Part shown: piece after piece, positions 36,813 through 45,808 of the stretch
Position numbering within the stretch: position 1 is the stretch's first letter
Layout: every line of letters begins with the position of its first letter
DNA from: an uncultured Eggerthellaceae bacterium
GTDB taxonomy: Bacteria > Actinomycetota > Coriobacteriia > Coriobacteriales > Eggerthellaceae
NCBI GenBank assembly: GCA_947566075.1
Contig: CANOIM010000012.1
Coordinates: forward strand, 9,614 to 73,613
DNA length: 64,000 nt
Reading direction: 5' to 3'
Translations under genes and position numbers: made by a program
The notes under the pieces: generated by a model
Database searches by the model: none
Seen by the model: the letters and a program-made list of their open reading frames with translations, nothing else
Told to the model about the DNA's origin: nothing

Positions 36813-36874
36813 GAATGAAGGGGAGGGTGGAGAGAAGGCTGCGGAGCTTCTGAACGGAACCCTCTCCTTCATTC
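36813..36874. repeat. 16-bp-arm inverted repeat downstream of R2
   Basis: GAATGAAGGGGAGGGT (36813-36828) pairs with 36859-36874 with one G-T pair. It replaces the long-stem module of R1. No gene is seen from here to the histidine kinase at 37085. Confidence 0.7.
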
Positions 36875-37084
36875 GATGCCAACCAAACCAGCAGCACGAT
36901 ACCCTTGCGGGACGCGCCGAGGCGAGCATGGTCGGGTGCCTTTTTCTCATCTTTAAGGTAACGGTAAAGCAGCGCTTTCCGCCGCCGTCTTCGCCATGCA
37001 TCACACCTTCTATCCTGTAACAACGCGCTTCAGCCCCTGCCGCAGGCACCGGGCCGAACGCTATGAAGGGGAACCGGAGGAACG

Positions 37085-39379
37085 TTGGAGCATCCGCAGA
37101 AGAAACATCAGGCCGCATCCTGGGCCATGCACATCACTGCTGTGTGCGCAGGTCTCTTCCTGGTTGCCTTCTTCGTGGTCACCGTGAACAACATGGCCAC
37201 CATCTCCTCTCAGGTGGAAGAGATGAAAGACGGTCCCTTCCCCACATCTGTGGCCGCGGGGCACATTGAAACGGATATCGCCCAGATCGAAACGCTCTCC
37301 ACCCATCTGACCCATTTTCGCCTTTTCCCTGAGAAGACCACGGAGCTTCGCCATCAATTCCAAGAGATAGATGCGAACCTGCGAAAGCAGTTCAAGCAGA
37401 TGAACCCCCATGCGTTGCTCAACCCGGCAGACACGCGGGTGTTGAAGGCTGATTACGAGATGCTCTATGTGCGGCTGACCCATGTGCTGCGGCTGGTGGA
37501 AGACGAATCGGTCACCAGCGAATTCGCCGAAGCCTATGTGGCTGACAACATCACGCCGCTTTCGAACAAGATGCTGGCCATGGCGAACAAGATCCTGGAC
37601 GAAACCACCCAAGAGGTATCAAGAACCTACACGGTGGTCAACGCCGCCTGCGTGCAGACCATCATCCTGTCCTGCATCCTGATGGTGTGCGTGGTGGTGC
37701 TCATCGTGTTCTATCTGATCCTCTTGCGTCGGAAGCAGCAACAGGAGAATTTGCTGCGGCAACACCTGGAAGAGGCCGTTGCCTTGGCCGAACAGGCCAA
37801 TGAGGCGAAGAGCGATTTCCTTTCCAATATGAGCCACGATATTCGCACGCCCATGAACGCCATCATCGGGCTGACGCGCATCGCGGATGACAACATCGAT
37901 GACCCGTTGCGCGTGAAGCAGTGCCTGACGCGCATCATGACCTCATCCCGGCATCTGCTTTCGCTCATCAACGACGTGCTTGACATGAACAAGATAGAAA
38001 GCGGCAAGACCACCCTGTCCGAAGACCGGCTCTCCCTGCCTGACTTGCTGGCAGAGCTGATCACCATCGTGCATCCTCAATCAGAGGAGAAGCACCTCCA
38101 GGCAGATATCATCATCAATGATATCCACCATGAGCAACTCATCGGTGATTCCATGCGGCTGCGTCAGATCTTGCTGAATCTCATCTCCAACGCCATCAAA
38201 TACACCAACGAGGGCGGCTTCGTCCGGCTGATCGTGACGGAGGATTCGCCCACGGTCAATGGTGTGGCGAACATGCAGTTCGTGGTGGAAGACAATGGCA
38301 TCGGCATGGATAAAGAATTCCTCCAATACGTCTTCGAACCCTTCGAGCGCGAACGCAATGACGCCACCATCTTCACCGAAGGCACGGGCTTGGGAATGGC
38401 CATCACGAAGAACCTGGTAGAGCTCATGGGCGGCACCATCCAGGTGGAAAGCGAAGTGGGGAAGGGCACGAAGTTCCGTGTGAACCTGCCGCTCAAAGTG
38501 AAGGAAGGCGCGTCTTGGGGACAACCGCCTGACACCTCCGGCTTCGAAGGCTTGCGCATCCTAGTGGTAGATGACAACTATCTGGTCATGCAGAATGCCA
38601 TCCACACCCTTTCTGAATTCGGGGCCACCGCCGAGGGAACCACCACTCCTGAACGAGCGGCGGACCTCGTGGTGCAGGCCACGAGGAAGGCCAAGCCCTT
38701 CGATCTGGTGATCGTTGACCTTGAGATGCCGGACATGGGCGGTGCCGAATGCATCCAGAGCATCCATGAGGCAATGGATGCAACCGAAGAGCGAACGCCC
38801 CCTATCCTGGTGGCCTCCTATGGCGGCAGCGTCCAAGATGATGGAAGCCGCGTTGAGGGGACTGCAGGCACTATCTCAAAACCCTTGTTCCGGTCGGTGC
38901 TCTATGCTGCCGTGCGGCAGCAGTGCATCAACGGCGGTCAAGCGCCGGAGCCCATTGCTCCCACGAAGCGGATGCAGCTGGGTGGCCGGGTGCTGTTGGT
39001 GGAAGACAATGAGATCAACCGAGAGATAGGCACAGAGCTGGTCTCCAAGTTCGGGCCCCAGGTGGAAAGCGCTGTGGATGGCATAGAGGCCGTGGCAAAG
39101 GTGGCCGATGAGCCGGACGGCTACTATGACCTGGTGCTCATGGATTGCAAGATGCCTCACATGAACGGCTTCGAGGCAACGGAAGCTCTGCGGCAATTCA
39201 CCAAGGAACGCGGGCGCAGCCATTTGCCCATCGTGGCCATGACGGCGAATGCCTTCGCTGAGGACCGTGACCACGCCCTGGCCTCAGGGATGGACGGGTT
39301 CCTTACGAAGCCCATTGACATGACCGAACTGGAGAACACCCTGCGGAAATACCTGCCGAGCGGGACAACGGGGACGTAG
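37085..39379 (+). CDS. Hybrid sensor histidine kinase with two receiver domains
   Basis: 764 residues from a TTG start with GGAGG 5 nt upstream. Seen: transmembrane helix about 15-38, an extracytoplasmic helical sensor (about 40-190), a second helix (about 193-215), HisKA with FLSNMSHDIRTPMNAIIG (phospho-His about 253), HATPase with NLISNAIKYTNEGG, VEDNGIGM and GTGLGMAI, receiver 1 (ILVVDDN, VIVDLEMPDM, SKPL) and receiver 2 (VLLVEDNEINRE, VLMDCKMPHMNG, TKPI). No HPt domain or separate regulator is adjacent, so the phosphorelay partner is elsewhere. The last codons and stop lie inside truncated repeat P4. Confidence 0.93.
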   Translation: MEHPQKKHQAASWAMHITAVCAGLFLVAFFVVTVNNMATISSQVEEMKDGPFPTSVAAGHIETDIAQIETLSTHLTHFRLFPEKTTELRHQFQEIDANLRKQFKQMNPHALLNPADTRVLKADYEMLYVRLTHVLRLVEDESVTSEFAEAYVADNITPLSNKMLAMANKILDETTQEVSRTYTVVNAACVQTIILSCILMVCVVVLIVFYLILLRRKQQQENLLRQHLEEAVALAEQANEAKSDFLSNMSHDIRTPMNAIIGLTRIADDNIDDPLRVKQCLTRIMTSSRHLLSLINDVLDMNKIESGKTTLSEDRLSLPDLLAELITIVHPQSEEKHLQADIIINDIHHEQLIGDSMRLRQILLNLISNAIKYTNEGGFVRLIVTEDSPTVNGVANMQFVVEDNGIGMDKEFLQYVFEPFERERNDATIFTEGTGLGMAITKNLVELMGGTIQVESEVGKGTKFRVNLPLKVKEGASWGQPPDTSGFEGLRILVVDDNYLVMQNAIHTLSEFGATAEGTTTPERAADLVVQATRKAKPFDLVIVDLEMPDMGGAECIQSIHEAMDATEERTPPILVASYGGSVQDDGSRVEGTAGTISKPLFRSVLYAAVRQQCINGGQAPEPIAPTKRMQLGGRVLLVEDNEINREIGTELVSKFGPQVESAVDGIEAVAKVADEPDGYYDLVLMDCKMPHMNGFEATEALRQFTKERGRSHLPIVAMTANAFAEDRDHALASGMDGFLTKPIDMTELENTLRKYLPSGTTGT

Positions 39380-39398
39380 GCTATTGTCCTGTTGTCCC
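39362..39398. repeat. Family P palindromic repeat, truncated copy P4
   Basis: One full arm plus the outer 8 nt of the other (GGGACAAC...GTTGTCCC). It supplies the kinase stop codon and abuts the HelD stop. Confidence 0.85.
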
Positions 39399-41509
39399 TA
39401 CTGCACGAAGATGGTCAACCGGCGGGTGGCGCGGGAAATAGCCGTGTACAACCGGCGGCGCTCTAGCGGATCTTCTGGGTCAAGCCCTGCGGGGGCCTTC
39501 GCCAGTATCACGCCATCGAATTCCAGCCCCTTGGCTAATGCCAGCGGGATGATCACGGGCCCACGTTCAGGCAACGGGCGCTTGCCATCCATGACGGTGG
39601 GGTGCACGCCCTGTTCCGCCAGCTGCTTTCCCAGCCGCTTCGCATCCTGCTTCCACGGCACGATGACCGCCGTGAGCCCGGGCTCAGCTTCCGCCTGGCG
39701 AAGGACCTTCGCCAATTCCGGCAGGTAGTCCTCCGGTTGCGGTGCCAAGATGAGCGGATCAGTGCCGCCCCGTTGGACGGATTGGATGCTCATGCCCGTA
39801 TCAGGGCTGGCCAGGCGGCCGAACAGCTCAGTGATCTGGGGCGTGCAGCGGTAGCTGGTGGGCAGCGTGCATTCCGAAACGGGCCCATGGCAGATGCCGC
39901 CGCGGGTGCCCGCGAAGATGGCGCGGATCTCTTGGAAGCTGGCCGTTCCTTCGGCGATGGCTTGGTTCGGGTCTCCCAGCAGCAGGAAGTGGGCGTTGCG
40001 GAAGTAGCGTGCGGCCACGATCAGCTGGGCAGCCGTGTAGTCTTGCACCTCATCTATCATGGCGAACCGCACGTCTTCGGCGGCCAGGCCGGTGATGCCC
40101 ATCTTGAGGTAGAGCCACTCCAGGGAGGTGAGGCCGCCGCGGCTCAGCAGGCGGTAGCCCAGGTGGTCCACATCTATCCAGACATCCTCTTCCAGCAAAG
40201 CGAAGGCGGGGGCGAACTGGCGGCGAACGAATTGCCGTGCCGCTGAAACGGCTTCCTCCTCGGTCAGCAGCTCTACGGGGCTGCCGAAGAGGCTGATCTG
40301 CTCGTCAAGGGAAAGGGCGGCCAGCTGGTCTTGCACCTCGTCTTTGGCGGCCAGCTGGTTCAGCCGGGTGTCCAGCCTCTTCGCCAGGGCTTCGCGCATC
40401 AGGGTGACGCGCCGGGGGCCAGCAGGCAGGTTGCTGTGCTTGGCGGACAGCTTGAGCATCTGGCTGGCGCTGATGAGCCGCGTTCCGTCCCAGCTGATAT
40501 CGCGGAAGTCCCCGGGTTGGAAATCGAACCGCTCCAAGGCTGCGTCAATGGCATCCAGCCGTTCCACGGGCACATTCGCATCTCCCACGCCGCGCCCCTC
40601 TGGCAGGAGGTTCGCCATGAGCTGATGCCAGGGCATCATGGGCGGGTTCTTCTCGCCCATCTGTGGCAGGACGCTTTCGATGTAGGTGCCGAAGACGGCG
40701 TTGGGCGTGATGAGGGTCACCTGACGAGGGTCCAGCGAATCACGCAGCTGGTAGAAGAGGTAGGCGATGCGCTGCATCATCACCGAGGTCTTGCCGCTGC
40801 CCGCCGCCCCTATGACCAGCAGCGTGGGCACGTCCTCGTGGCGGATGACGGTGTTCTGCTCCTTTTGGATGGTGGTGGTGATGGCTTCCATGTGGCTGGA
40901 CTTGCCCTGTTCCAGGGATTGGAGCAGCAGTGGGTCCTGGATGGCCACCGTGGTGTCGAAGTATTGGAGCAGCTGGTCTTCGGCAATGCTGAACTGGCGG
41001 CGCAGTTGCAGGACTGCCTGGATGGTGCGGCCGTTCGCCTGGTAGGAAGTGGGCCCGGTACCCTGGTTGTAATAGGTCTCCGCAATGGGGGAGCGCCAGT
41101 CCACCACCAGCTTCTGGTAGTTCTCGTCCGAGATGCCCACCGCTCCAATGTAGATCTCTTTCACGTCTTCGAACTGGGGGAACTTGAGGTTCACCTTCGC
41201 GAAGTAGGGTTGCTTGAGCAAGAGCGTGATGTCTGCCAAGCGCTGGGCATCCAGCGTTTGCGTCAGGTTCGACATCTCTACGATGGTGTTCATGGCGCTG
41301 AAGTCAGCATAGGTTTCCATGGCATCAGCGTAGTTCGCCAGGTTCACGGAAAGCTCTTCGGCCATGGCACGCTTGTCCTGTTCCGCCTGGGCGGCAGTGC
41401 GCTCCATGCGCTTGACGCAATCAGTGCCCAGGCGCTTGAGCTCACCATAGACGTGGGTGAGGTGGTCCTGCTCTTGTTGGAAGATGTCATTTTGCATGGG
41501 GAGCATCAT
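39398..41509 (-). CDS. helD: HelD-like UvrD-family helicase (RNA polymerase-associated)
   Basis: 703 residues. Seen: an N-terminal coiled-coil arm (KRMERTAAQAEQDKRAMAEE), VDWRSPIAETYYN typical of HelD, Walker A VIGAAGSGKTSVMMQRIAYL, Walker B FAMIDEVQDYTAAQL, LLGDPNQAI, and C-terminal motif VI YTAISRATRRLTIF. Known HelD proteins use ATP to pull RNA polymerase off DNA and recycle it, and some confer rifampicin tolerance. ATGs at 41509 and 41497 are both possible starts. It is convergent with the hybrid kinase. Confidence 0.85.
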   Translation of the reverse strand: MMLPMQNDIFQQEQDHLTHVYGELKRLGTDCVKRMERTAAQAEQDKRAMAEELSVNLANYADAMETYADFSAMNTIVEMSNLTQTLDAQRLADITLLLKQPYFAKVNLKFPQFEDVKEIYIGAVGISDENYQKLVVDWRSPIAETYYNQGTGPTSYQANGRTIQAVLQLRRQFSIAEDQLLQYFDTTVAIQDPLLLQSLEQGKSSHMEAITTTIQKEQNTVIRHEDVPTLLVIGAAGSGKTSVMMQRIAYLFYQLRDSLDPRQVTLITPNAVFGTYIESVLPQMGEKNPPMMPWHQLMANLLPEGRGVGDANVPVERLDAIDAALERFDFQPGDFRDISWDGTRLISASQMLKLSAKHSNLPAGPRRVTLMREALAKRLDTRLNQLAAKDEVQDQLAALSLDEQISLFGSPVELLTEEEAVSAARQFVRRQFAPAFALLEEDVWIDVDHLGYRLLSRGGLTSLEWLYLKMGITGLAAEDVRFAMIDEVQDYTAAQLIVAARYFRNAHFLLLGDPNQAIAEGTASFQEIRAIFAGTRGGICHGPVSECTLPTSYRCTPQITELFGRLASPDTGMSIQSVQRGGTDPLILAPQPEDYLPELAKVLRQAEAEPGLTAVIVPWKQDAKRLGKQLAEQGVHPTVMDGKRPLPERGPVIIPLALAKGLEFDGVILAKAPAGLDPEDPLERRRLYTAISRATRRLTIFVQ

Positions 41510-41668
41510 AAACGAGTCCCCAGGGGATGCCTAGCCTTGAATACTGTGCCTACACAGGGTAAACTTATTGCTAAGGGCGGCATCTCGTGTGCCGCCCTGG
41601 TGTTCTCTGCCCTCTTCAACCCTCTTCTGTTCCCTTCGCCGCCCGCAACCGTTCACGGGGAACGGCCC

Positions 41669-41695
41669 TTGACAGAAATATCGTTGTGCTATCAT
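41669..41695 (+). promoter_or_regulatory. Promoter for the argG leader
   Basis: TTGACA (41669-41674) and TATCAT (41690-41695) with a 15-nt spacer and an extended -10 TGC. Transcription would start near 41702, just before the leader ORF. Confidence 0.5.
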
Positions 41696-41724
41696 CTTCG
41701 CCCAAGCGAACGGGAAAGGGCTTC

Positions 41725-41820
41725 ATGAAGGCACTCGCGGCACATATCTCAAGCGCAGCCATCACGGCTGGCGTTGCCGCGGGCATCCGCGTTCGCATTT
41801 CCCGACGACGACTTTTCTAA
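41725..41820 (+). CDS. Candidate arginine leader peptide upstream of argG
   Basis: 31 residues with a strong ribosome site (GGGAAAGGG, 4 nt spacing). The C-terminus reads IRVRISRRRLF: five of the last 11 residues are Arg, with three consecutive CGA codons directly before the stop region. A terminator-like hairpin overlaps these codons and the stop. The operon downstream (argG-argH) makes arginine. This matches the logic of ribosome-mediated attenuation by Arg-tRNA supply, although the overlap of the hairpin with the Arg codons differs from the classical layout. Coding status rests on the ribosome site, codon content and context. Confidence 0.6.
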   Translation: MKALAAHISSAAITAGVAAGIRVRISRRRLF

Positions 41821-41838
41821 GTCGTCTTTCTCTTTTCT
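41807..41838 (+). terminator. Terminator hairpin overlapping the argG leader ORF
   Basis: GACGACTT and AAGTCGTC form an 8-bp stem with loop TTCT, followed by TTTCTCTTTTCT. It overlaps the CGA codons and the TAA stop of the leader ORF. Confidence 0.65.
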
Positions 41839-41920
41839 GAGGGACGTCTGCCATCTGTGGCTTGACGTGTGCCCTCGCACCCACACCCTTGCACCATCCA
41901 AGCGTCACCCCAGCACTACC

Positions 41921-41976
41921 TGAGACGCCCGCGCGTCTCACTCTTGAACCCGAACGGATCTCAGCCTGTAGGCTGA
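41921..41976 (+). promoter_or_regulatory. Two hairpins before argG
   Basis: TGAGACGC/GCGTCTCA (41921-41940, 4-nt loop) and TCAGCC/GGCTGA (41961-41976) precede the argG ribosome site. Neither is followed by a U-tract. They may be part of the leader RNA fold. Confidence 0.45.
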
Positions 41977-41996
41977 CAGCATGAAGGAGCATCATC

Positions 41997-43256
41997 ATGG
42001 CGAAGGAAAAAGTGATACTGGCCTATTCCGGCGGTCTGGACACCTCGGTTTGCATCAAGTGGCTGCAAGAGCATTACGACCTGGACGTGATCGCCGTAGC
42101 GGGAGACCTCGGCCAAGACCACGAGGGCCTGGAAGCCATCAAGAAGAAGGCGCTGGAGTCCGGCGCCATCGACTGCCTGGTGGTGGACATGCGCGAAGAC
42201 TTCGCCAACGAATACCTGACCAGCGCCATGGCGGCCAACGCGTTGTATGAGAACAAATACCCGCTGGTGAGTGCGCTGTCTCGGCCGCTCATCGCGAAGC
42301 ACCTGGTAGACGCCGCTCACATCTACGGCGCGAAGTACATCGCCCACGGCTGCACCGGCAAGGGCAATGACCAGGTGCGCTTCGAATCCTCCATCCTCAT
42401 GCTTGACCCTTCCCTGGAGATCATCGCCCCCGTGCGTGACTGGGACCTGGTCAGCCGGGACGAGGAGATGGCCTGGGCTGAGGAGCATGGCATCCCCGTA
42501 CCCACCACCAAGGCCTCGCCCTATTCCATTGATGACAACCTGTGGGGCCGGGCCATCGAATGCGGCGTGCTGGAAGACCCCTGGGCTGAGCCGCCGGAGG
42601 ATATCTACACCATGACCGTGTCCCCGGAAACTGCGCCGGATGAGCCCACCTACGTTGACATCACCTTTGAGGCGGGCATCCCCTGCGCGCTCAACGGCGA
42701 ACCCATGCGCTATCTGGACATCATCTACGCCATGAACGAATTGGCAGGTCAGAATGGCTTCGGGCGTTTGGACATGATCGAGAACCGGCTGGTGGGCGTG
42801 AAGAGCCGCGAATGCTACGAGGTGCCCGCTGCCCTAGCGCTGATCTGCGCCCACAAGGCGCTGGAGGATCTCTGCCTGGAACGCAGCGTGCTCCATTTCA
42901 AGCTGGGCATCGAACAGGCTTGGGCGGAACAGGTCTACAACGGCCTGTGGTTCTCGCCCCTGAAGGAAGCCCTAGACGCATTCCTGGCTGACACGCAGCA
43001 GTGCGTGACCGGCACCGTGAAGATCAAGCTCTATAAGGGTAGCTGCACGGTAGTGGGCCGGAAGAGCGTCTACTCCCTCTATGACCTGGGCTTGGCCACC
43101 TACGATGCCAACGACGCCTTCGACCACGACGCCGCCAAGGGCTTCATTGACCTGCACGTACTCCCCTGCAAGACCTGGGCGGAGAACCGGCTCTCCCAAG
43201 GCGCGCGGATGCGCCAGTTCCAGGCTGTGAAGGAGACCAAGGACCAGTTCTCGTAA
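41997..43256 (+). CDS. argG: Argininosuccinate synthase
   Basis: 419 residues. It joins citrulline and aspartate with ATP to form argininosuccinate in arginine synthesis. Seen: the N-type ATP pyrophosphatase P-loop [29 protein letters not shown] for citrulline/aspartate binding, and [21 protein letters not shown] lies upstream. It is followed by argH after a 105-bp gap with two REP-like hairpins. A leader region with an Arg-rich small ORF lies upstream. Confidence 0.97.
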   Translation: MAKEKVILAYSGGLDTSVCIKWLQEHYDLDVIAVAGDLGQDHEGLEAIKKKALESGAIDCLVVDMREDFANEYLTSAMAANALYENKYPLVSALSRPLIAKHLVDAAHIYGAKYIAHGCTGKGNDQVRFESSILMLDPSLEIIAPVRDWDLVSRDEEMAWAEEHGIPVPTTKASPYSIDDNLWGRAIECGVLEDPWAEPPEDIYTMTVSPETAPDEPTYVDITFEAGIPCALNGEPMRYLDIIYAMNELAGQNGFGRLDMIENRLVGVKSRECYEVPAALALICAHKALEDLCLERSVLHFKLGIEQAWAEQVYNGLWFSPLKEALDAFLADTQQCVTGTVKIKLYKGSCTVVGRKSVYSLYDLGLATYDANDAFDHDAAKGFIDLHVLPCKTWAENRLSQGARMRQFQAVKETKDQFS

Positions 43257-43284
43257 GATAGGGCGAAAGGGTCAGTCACCGTAG

Positions 43285-43330
43285 GGCAGAACTTCAGTTC
43301 TGCCGTTCAAGCCCCACCAGGGGCTTGAAC
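43285..43330. repeat. Tandem REP-like hairpins between argG and argH
   Basis: GGCAGAACT/AGTTCTGCC (43285-43304) is directly followed by GTTCAAGCCCC/GGGGCTTGAAC (43305-43330). The preceding CGTAGG matches the flank of the GGACAGGAAC palindromes elsewhere, so it may be a related mobile hairpin. Confidence 0.8.
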
Positions 43331-43361
43331 AACGAAAAGGCATCAGGCGAAGGGAACATAC

Positions 43362-44741
43362 ATGGCACTCTGGTCAGGGAGATTCGAAGAAGGGGTTGAC
43401 GCGTTCACCCAGCGGTTCGGCGCGTCATTGCCCGTTGACAAGGTGATGTATGCTCAGGATATCGCCGGGTCCAAGGCCCATGCCACCATGTTGGCGGACC
43501 AGGGCATCATCTCCGCGGAGGATGCCCAGGCTATCTGCGCGGGCCTTGATGACATCCAGGCTGATATAGAAGCGGGCGTGTTCGCCTTCGACATCAATGA
43601 CGAAGACATCCACATGGCCGTGGAGCGGGCACTGACGGAGCGCATCGGCAGTGCCGGGGCACGGCTGCATACGGGAAGGTCCCGCAACGACCAGGTGGCT
43701 ACGGACACGCGGCTGTTCGCCAAGGAGCGCTGCGACGCGCTGCTGGCGGCGAACGTGGCGCTCAGGGAGGCGCTCATCGGTCAGGCGGAGGCGCATCCTC
43801 AGGTCCTCATGCCCGGTTATACCCACTTGCAGCATGCGCAGCCAGTCCTCTTCGCTCACCATATGCTGGCCTACACGTGGATGTTCAGCCGTGACTATGA
43901 TCGTCTGGCCGCGGCCAAGCGGGCAGCCGATGCCTGTCCTTTGGGAGCGGCTGCTTTGGCGGGCACCACCTACCCGCTGGATAGGTTCGCCACGGCCGAG
44001 GCTCTGGGGTTCAGCCATCCCATCCCCAATTCCCTGGATGCCGTGTCTGATAGGGATTTCCTGCTGGATCTGGTCTATGCAGCCAGCGTTTCCTGCATCC
44101 ACCTGACGCGGCTCTGTGAGGAGCTGATCCTCTGGTCCAGCGCGGAATTCGGGTTCGTCACCCTGTCCGATTCCTATTCCACCGGCTCTTCCATCATGCC
44201 CCAGAAGAAGAACCCTGACTTCGCTGAGCTCATCCGCGGCAAGGCGGGGCGCGTGGTGGGCGACCTGATGGGGCTGCTCATGACGCTGAAGTCCCTGCCG
44301 CTGGCCTACAACAAGGACTTGCAGGAAGACAAAGAGGGCGCGTGGGATGCGGCCGACACGCTGGAGGATTGCTACCGCTGTGCGGCGGGGATGCTGGAGA
44401 ACATGCAGGTGAATCCGGAAGCCATGATGGCCCAGGCGCGCAAGGGACATCTAGCCGCTACGGATGTGGCAGATTATCTGGCGAAGCGGGGCATGCCGTT
44501 CCGCCAGGCCCACGAGGTGGTGGGGCACCTGGTCTTGCTCTGTGAGAAGCGCGGGTGCAACCTGGATGACCTGACCCTGGAGGATTTCCGGGCGGAATCA
44601 GACCTCTTCGAAGATGACATCGTGGAGGAACTGGATCTGCGTCGCATCGTGGATGCGCGCACCACCTACGGCGGCACAGCCACCGAAGCCGTTCGTCATC
44701 AACTGACAGAGGCAAAAGCCACGCTTGAACAAAATGGTTAG
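43362..44741 (+). CDS. argH: Argininosuccinate lyase
   Basis: 459 residues, fumarase/aspartase superfamily. It splits argininosuccinate into arginine and fumarate, the last step of the pathway. Seen: HTGRSRNDQVATDTRLF, MPGYTHLQHAQPVLFAHH and the signature loop GSSIMPQKKNPDFAELIRGK with the catalytic Ser. Length is typical. It is co-directional with argG, and REP-like hairpins in the gap may adjust the relative expression of the two. Confidence 0.97.
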   Translation: MALWSGRFEEGVDAFTQRFGASLPVDKVMYAQDIAGSKAHATMLADQGIISAEDAQAICAGLDDIQADIEAGVFAFDINDEDIHMAVERALTERIGSAGARLHTGRSRNDQVATDTRLFAKERCDALLAANVALREALIGQAEAHPQVLMPGYTHLQHAQPVLFAHHMLAYTWMFSRDYDRLAAAKRAADACPLGAAALAGTTYPLDRFATAEALGFSHPIPNSLDAVSDRDFLLDLVYAASVSCIHLTRLCEELILWSSAEFGFVTLSDSYSTGSSIMPQKKNPDFAELIRGKAGRVVGDLMGLLMTLKSLPLAYNKDLQEDKEGAWDAADTLEDCYRCAAGMLENMQVNPEAMMAQARKGHLAATDVADYLAKRGMPFRQAHEVVGHLVLLCEKRGCNLDDLTLEDFRAESDLFEDDIVEELDLRRIVDARTTYGGTATEAVRHQLTEAKATLEQNG

Positions 44742-44753
44742 TCAGGGAAAAAA

Positions 44754-44827
44754 TGGAGCGGGCGACGGGAATCGAACCCGCGTGGTCAGCTTGGGAAGCT
44801 GAAATTCTACCATTGAATCACGCCCGC
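44754..44827 (-). tRNA. tRNA-Gly (anticodon CCC)
   Basis: A complete cloverleaf on the minus strand: acceptor GCGGGCG/CGCCCGC, anticodon loop TTCCCAA, T arm GGGTTCGATTCCC, U73 and an encoded CCA end. A T-run follows and may terminate it. It is convergent with argH. Confidence 0.93.
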
Positions 44828-44868
44828 AATCCAACCCGACGAAGTATAGCACACCCCCTGTGAGCCGT

Positions 44869-45720
44869 TCACCCAAGATACTTTGCCCGGAGGGCTGCCT
44901 GCTTATCAGGACCGAAGCTCAAGCCTTTCTCTAGGTAAGCATCGAAGGACCCGTAGGCTTCATCAATGGAGGCCATGGCGCTGGCGAAATAATCAGAGAA
45001 GGCATAGAACGCCGCATCTATGCTGTTGTCCAGCCCTCGCAACCCCGGGATCTTCTCAGCCAGTTCATCCATCATCTTCTCAAGGTGGTTCCGCACGAAC
45101 AGATTGGTGGCAAGGTAGTCTGCCTTGACGTTCTGCTCCGTCACTCCCAACGCGCGTTCGATGACTACAGCGGCTAGCCCCGCGCGGTCTTTGCCTTCGG
45201 TGCAATGCCACAGGATGGCCCCTTCGGGATTTTCAAGGGCTATGGTCAGGAAGGAACCATAGGCTATCCGCCCTGCTGGCGAGACCAGAGCATGCTCGTA
45301 GATGGAACGGACGATCCGGTGGATGTCTATCTGGGTTCCCGCAAGCTTCTTCAATTCCTCCCCCAGGTCTCCTTCGTGGGTAACACCCACCGCTTCGCCA
45401 GTGAGCACGGGCAGGTCATAGAAAGCGGTCTGAGGCAGTTTGCGGTACGGATCAGGGTCCTTCTCGCGTTCCAGCGTGGTTCTCAGGTCTACCACGCAGG
45501 CAAGGTGCAGGTCTGCGCGAAGGCGTTCCAGATCAGAGGAAGCAGCATGATGAAGCGCCCCTGATCGAAGCAGGCAGCCGGGTTTGATGCGGCGGCCGTC
45601 GGCGGCTGGCATGCCGCCCAAGTCACGCGTGTTGGGCAAACCTTCGAAGGTGATATGACCGAAATCAGGGAAGCCCGGAATGGCTGAGGGCAGCTCAAGG
45701 GAAGAAGAGGATCCTGTCAT
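44869..45720 (-). CDS. Tyrosine-specific protein phosphatase (DSP/lipid phosphatase-like)
   Basis: 283 residues. Seen: the N-terminal NTRDLGGMPAADGRRIKPG, CVVDLRTTLEREKDPDP and the active-site P-loop WHCTEGKDRAGLAAVVI, with nucleophilic Cys and phosphate-binding Arg (HCxxGKDR). This subfamily dephosphorylates tyrosine residues or phosphoinositides; the target is unknown. It lies 88 bp downstream of the PPOX-family gene on the same strand, at the end of the riboflavin-transport gene string. Confidence 0.9.
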   Translation of the reverse strand: MTGSSSSLELPSAIPGFPDFGHITFEGLPNTRDLGGMPAADGRRIKPGCLLRSGALHHAASSDLERLRADLHLACVVDLRTTLEREKDPDPYRKLPQTAFYDLPVLTGEAVGVTHEGDLGEELKKLAGTQIDIHRIVRSIYEHALVSPAGRIAYGSFLTIALENPEGAILWHCTEGKDRAGLAAVVIERALGVTEQNVKADYLATNLFVRNHLEKMMDELAEKIPGLRGLDNSIDAAFYAFSDYFASAMASIDEAYGSFDAYLEKGLSFGPDKQAALRAKYLG

Positions 45721-45808
45721 GATGGTTCCTTTCGCACGGGGTGTCTTCCCCAGAGTAACGGGAACGCAGCAGAAGGCCAGTTGACTTCTGTACCTGGAAC
45801 CAAGCTGT

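Noticed and set aside
36790..37020. Small ORFs upstream of the hybrid kinase
   Set aside because: They lie in repeat-derived sequence (R2 end and a 16-bp-arm inverted repeat) and have no coding features.
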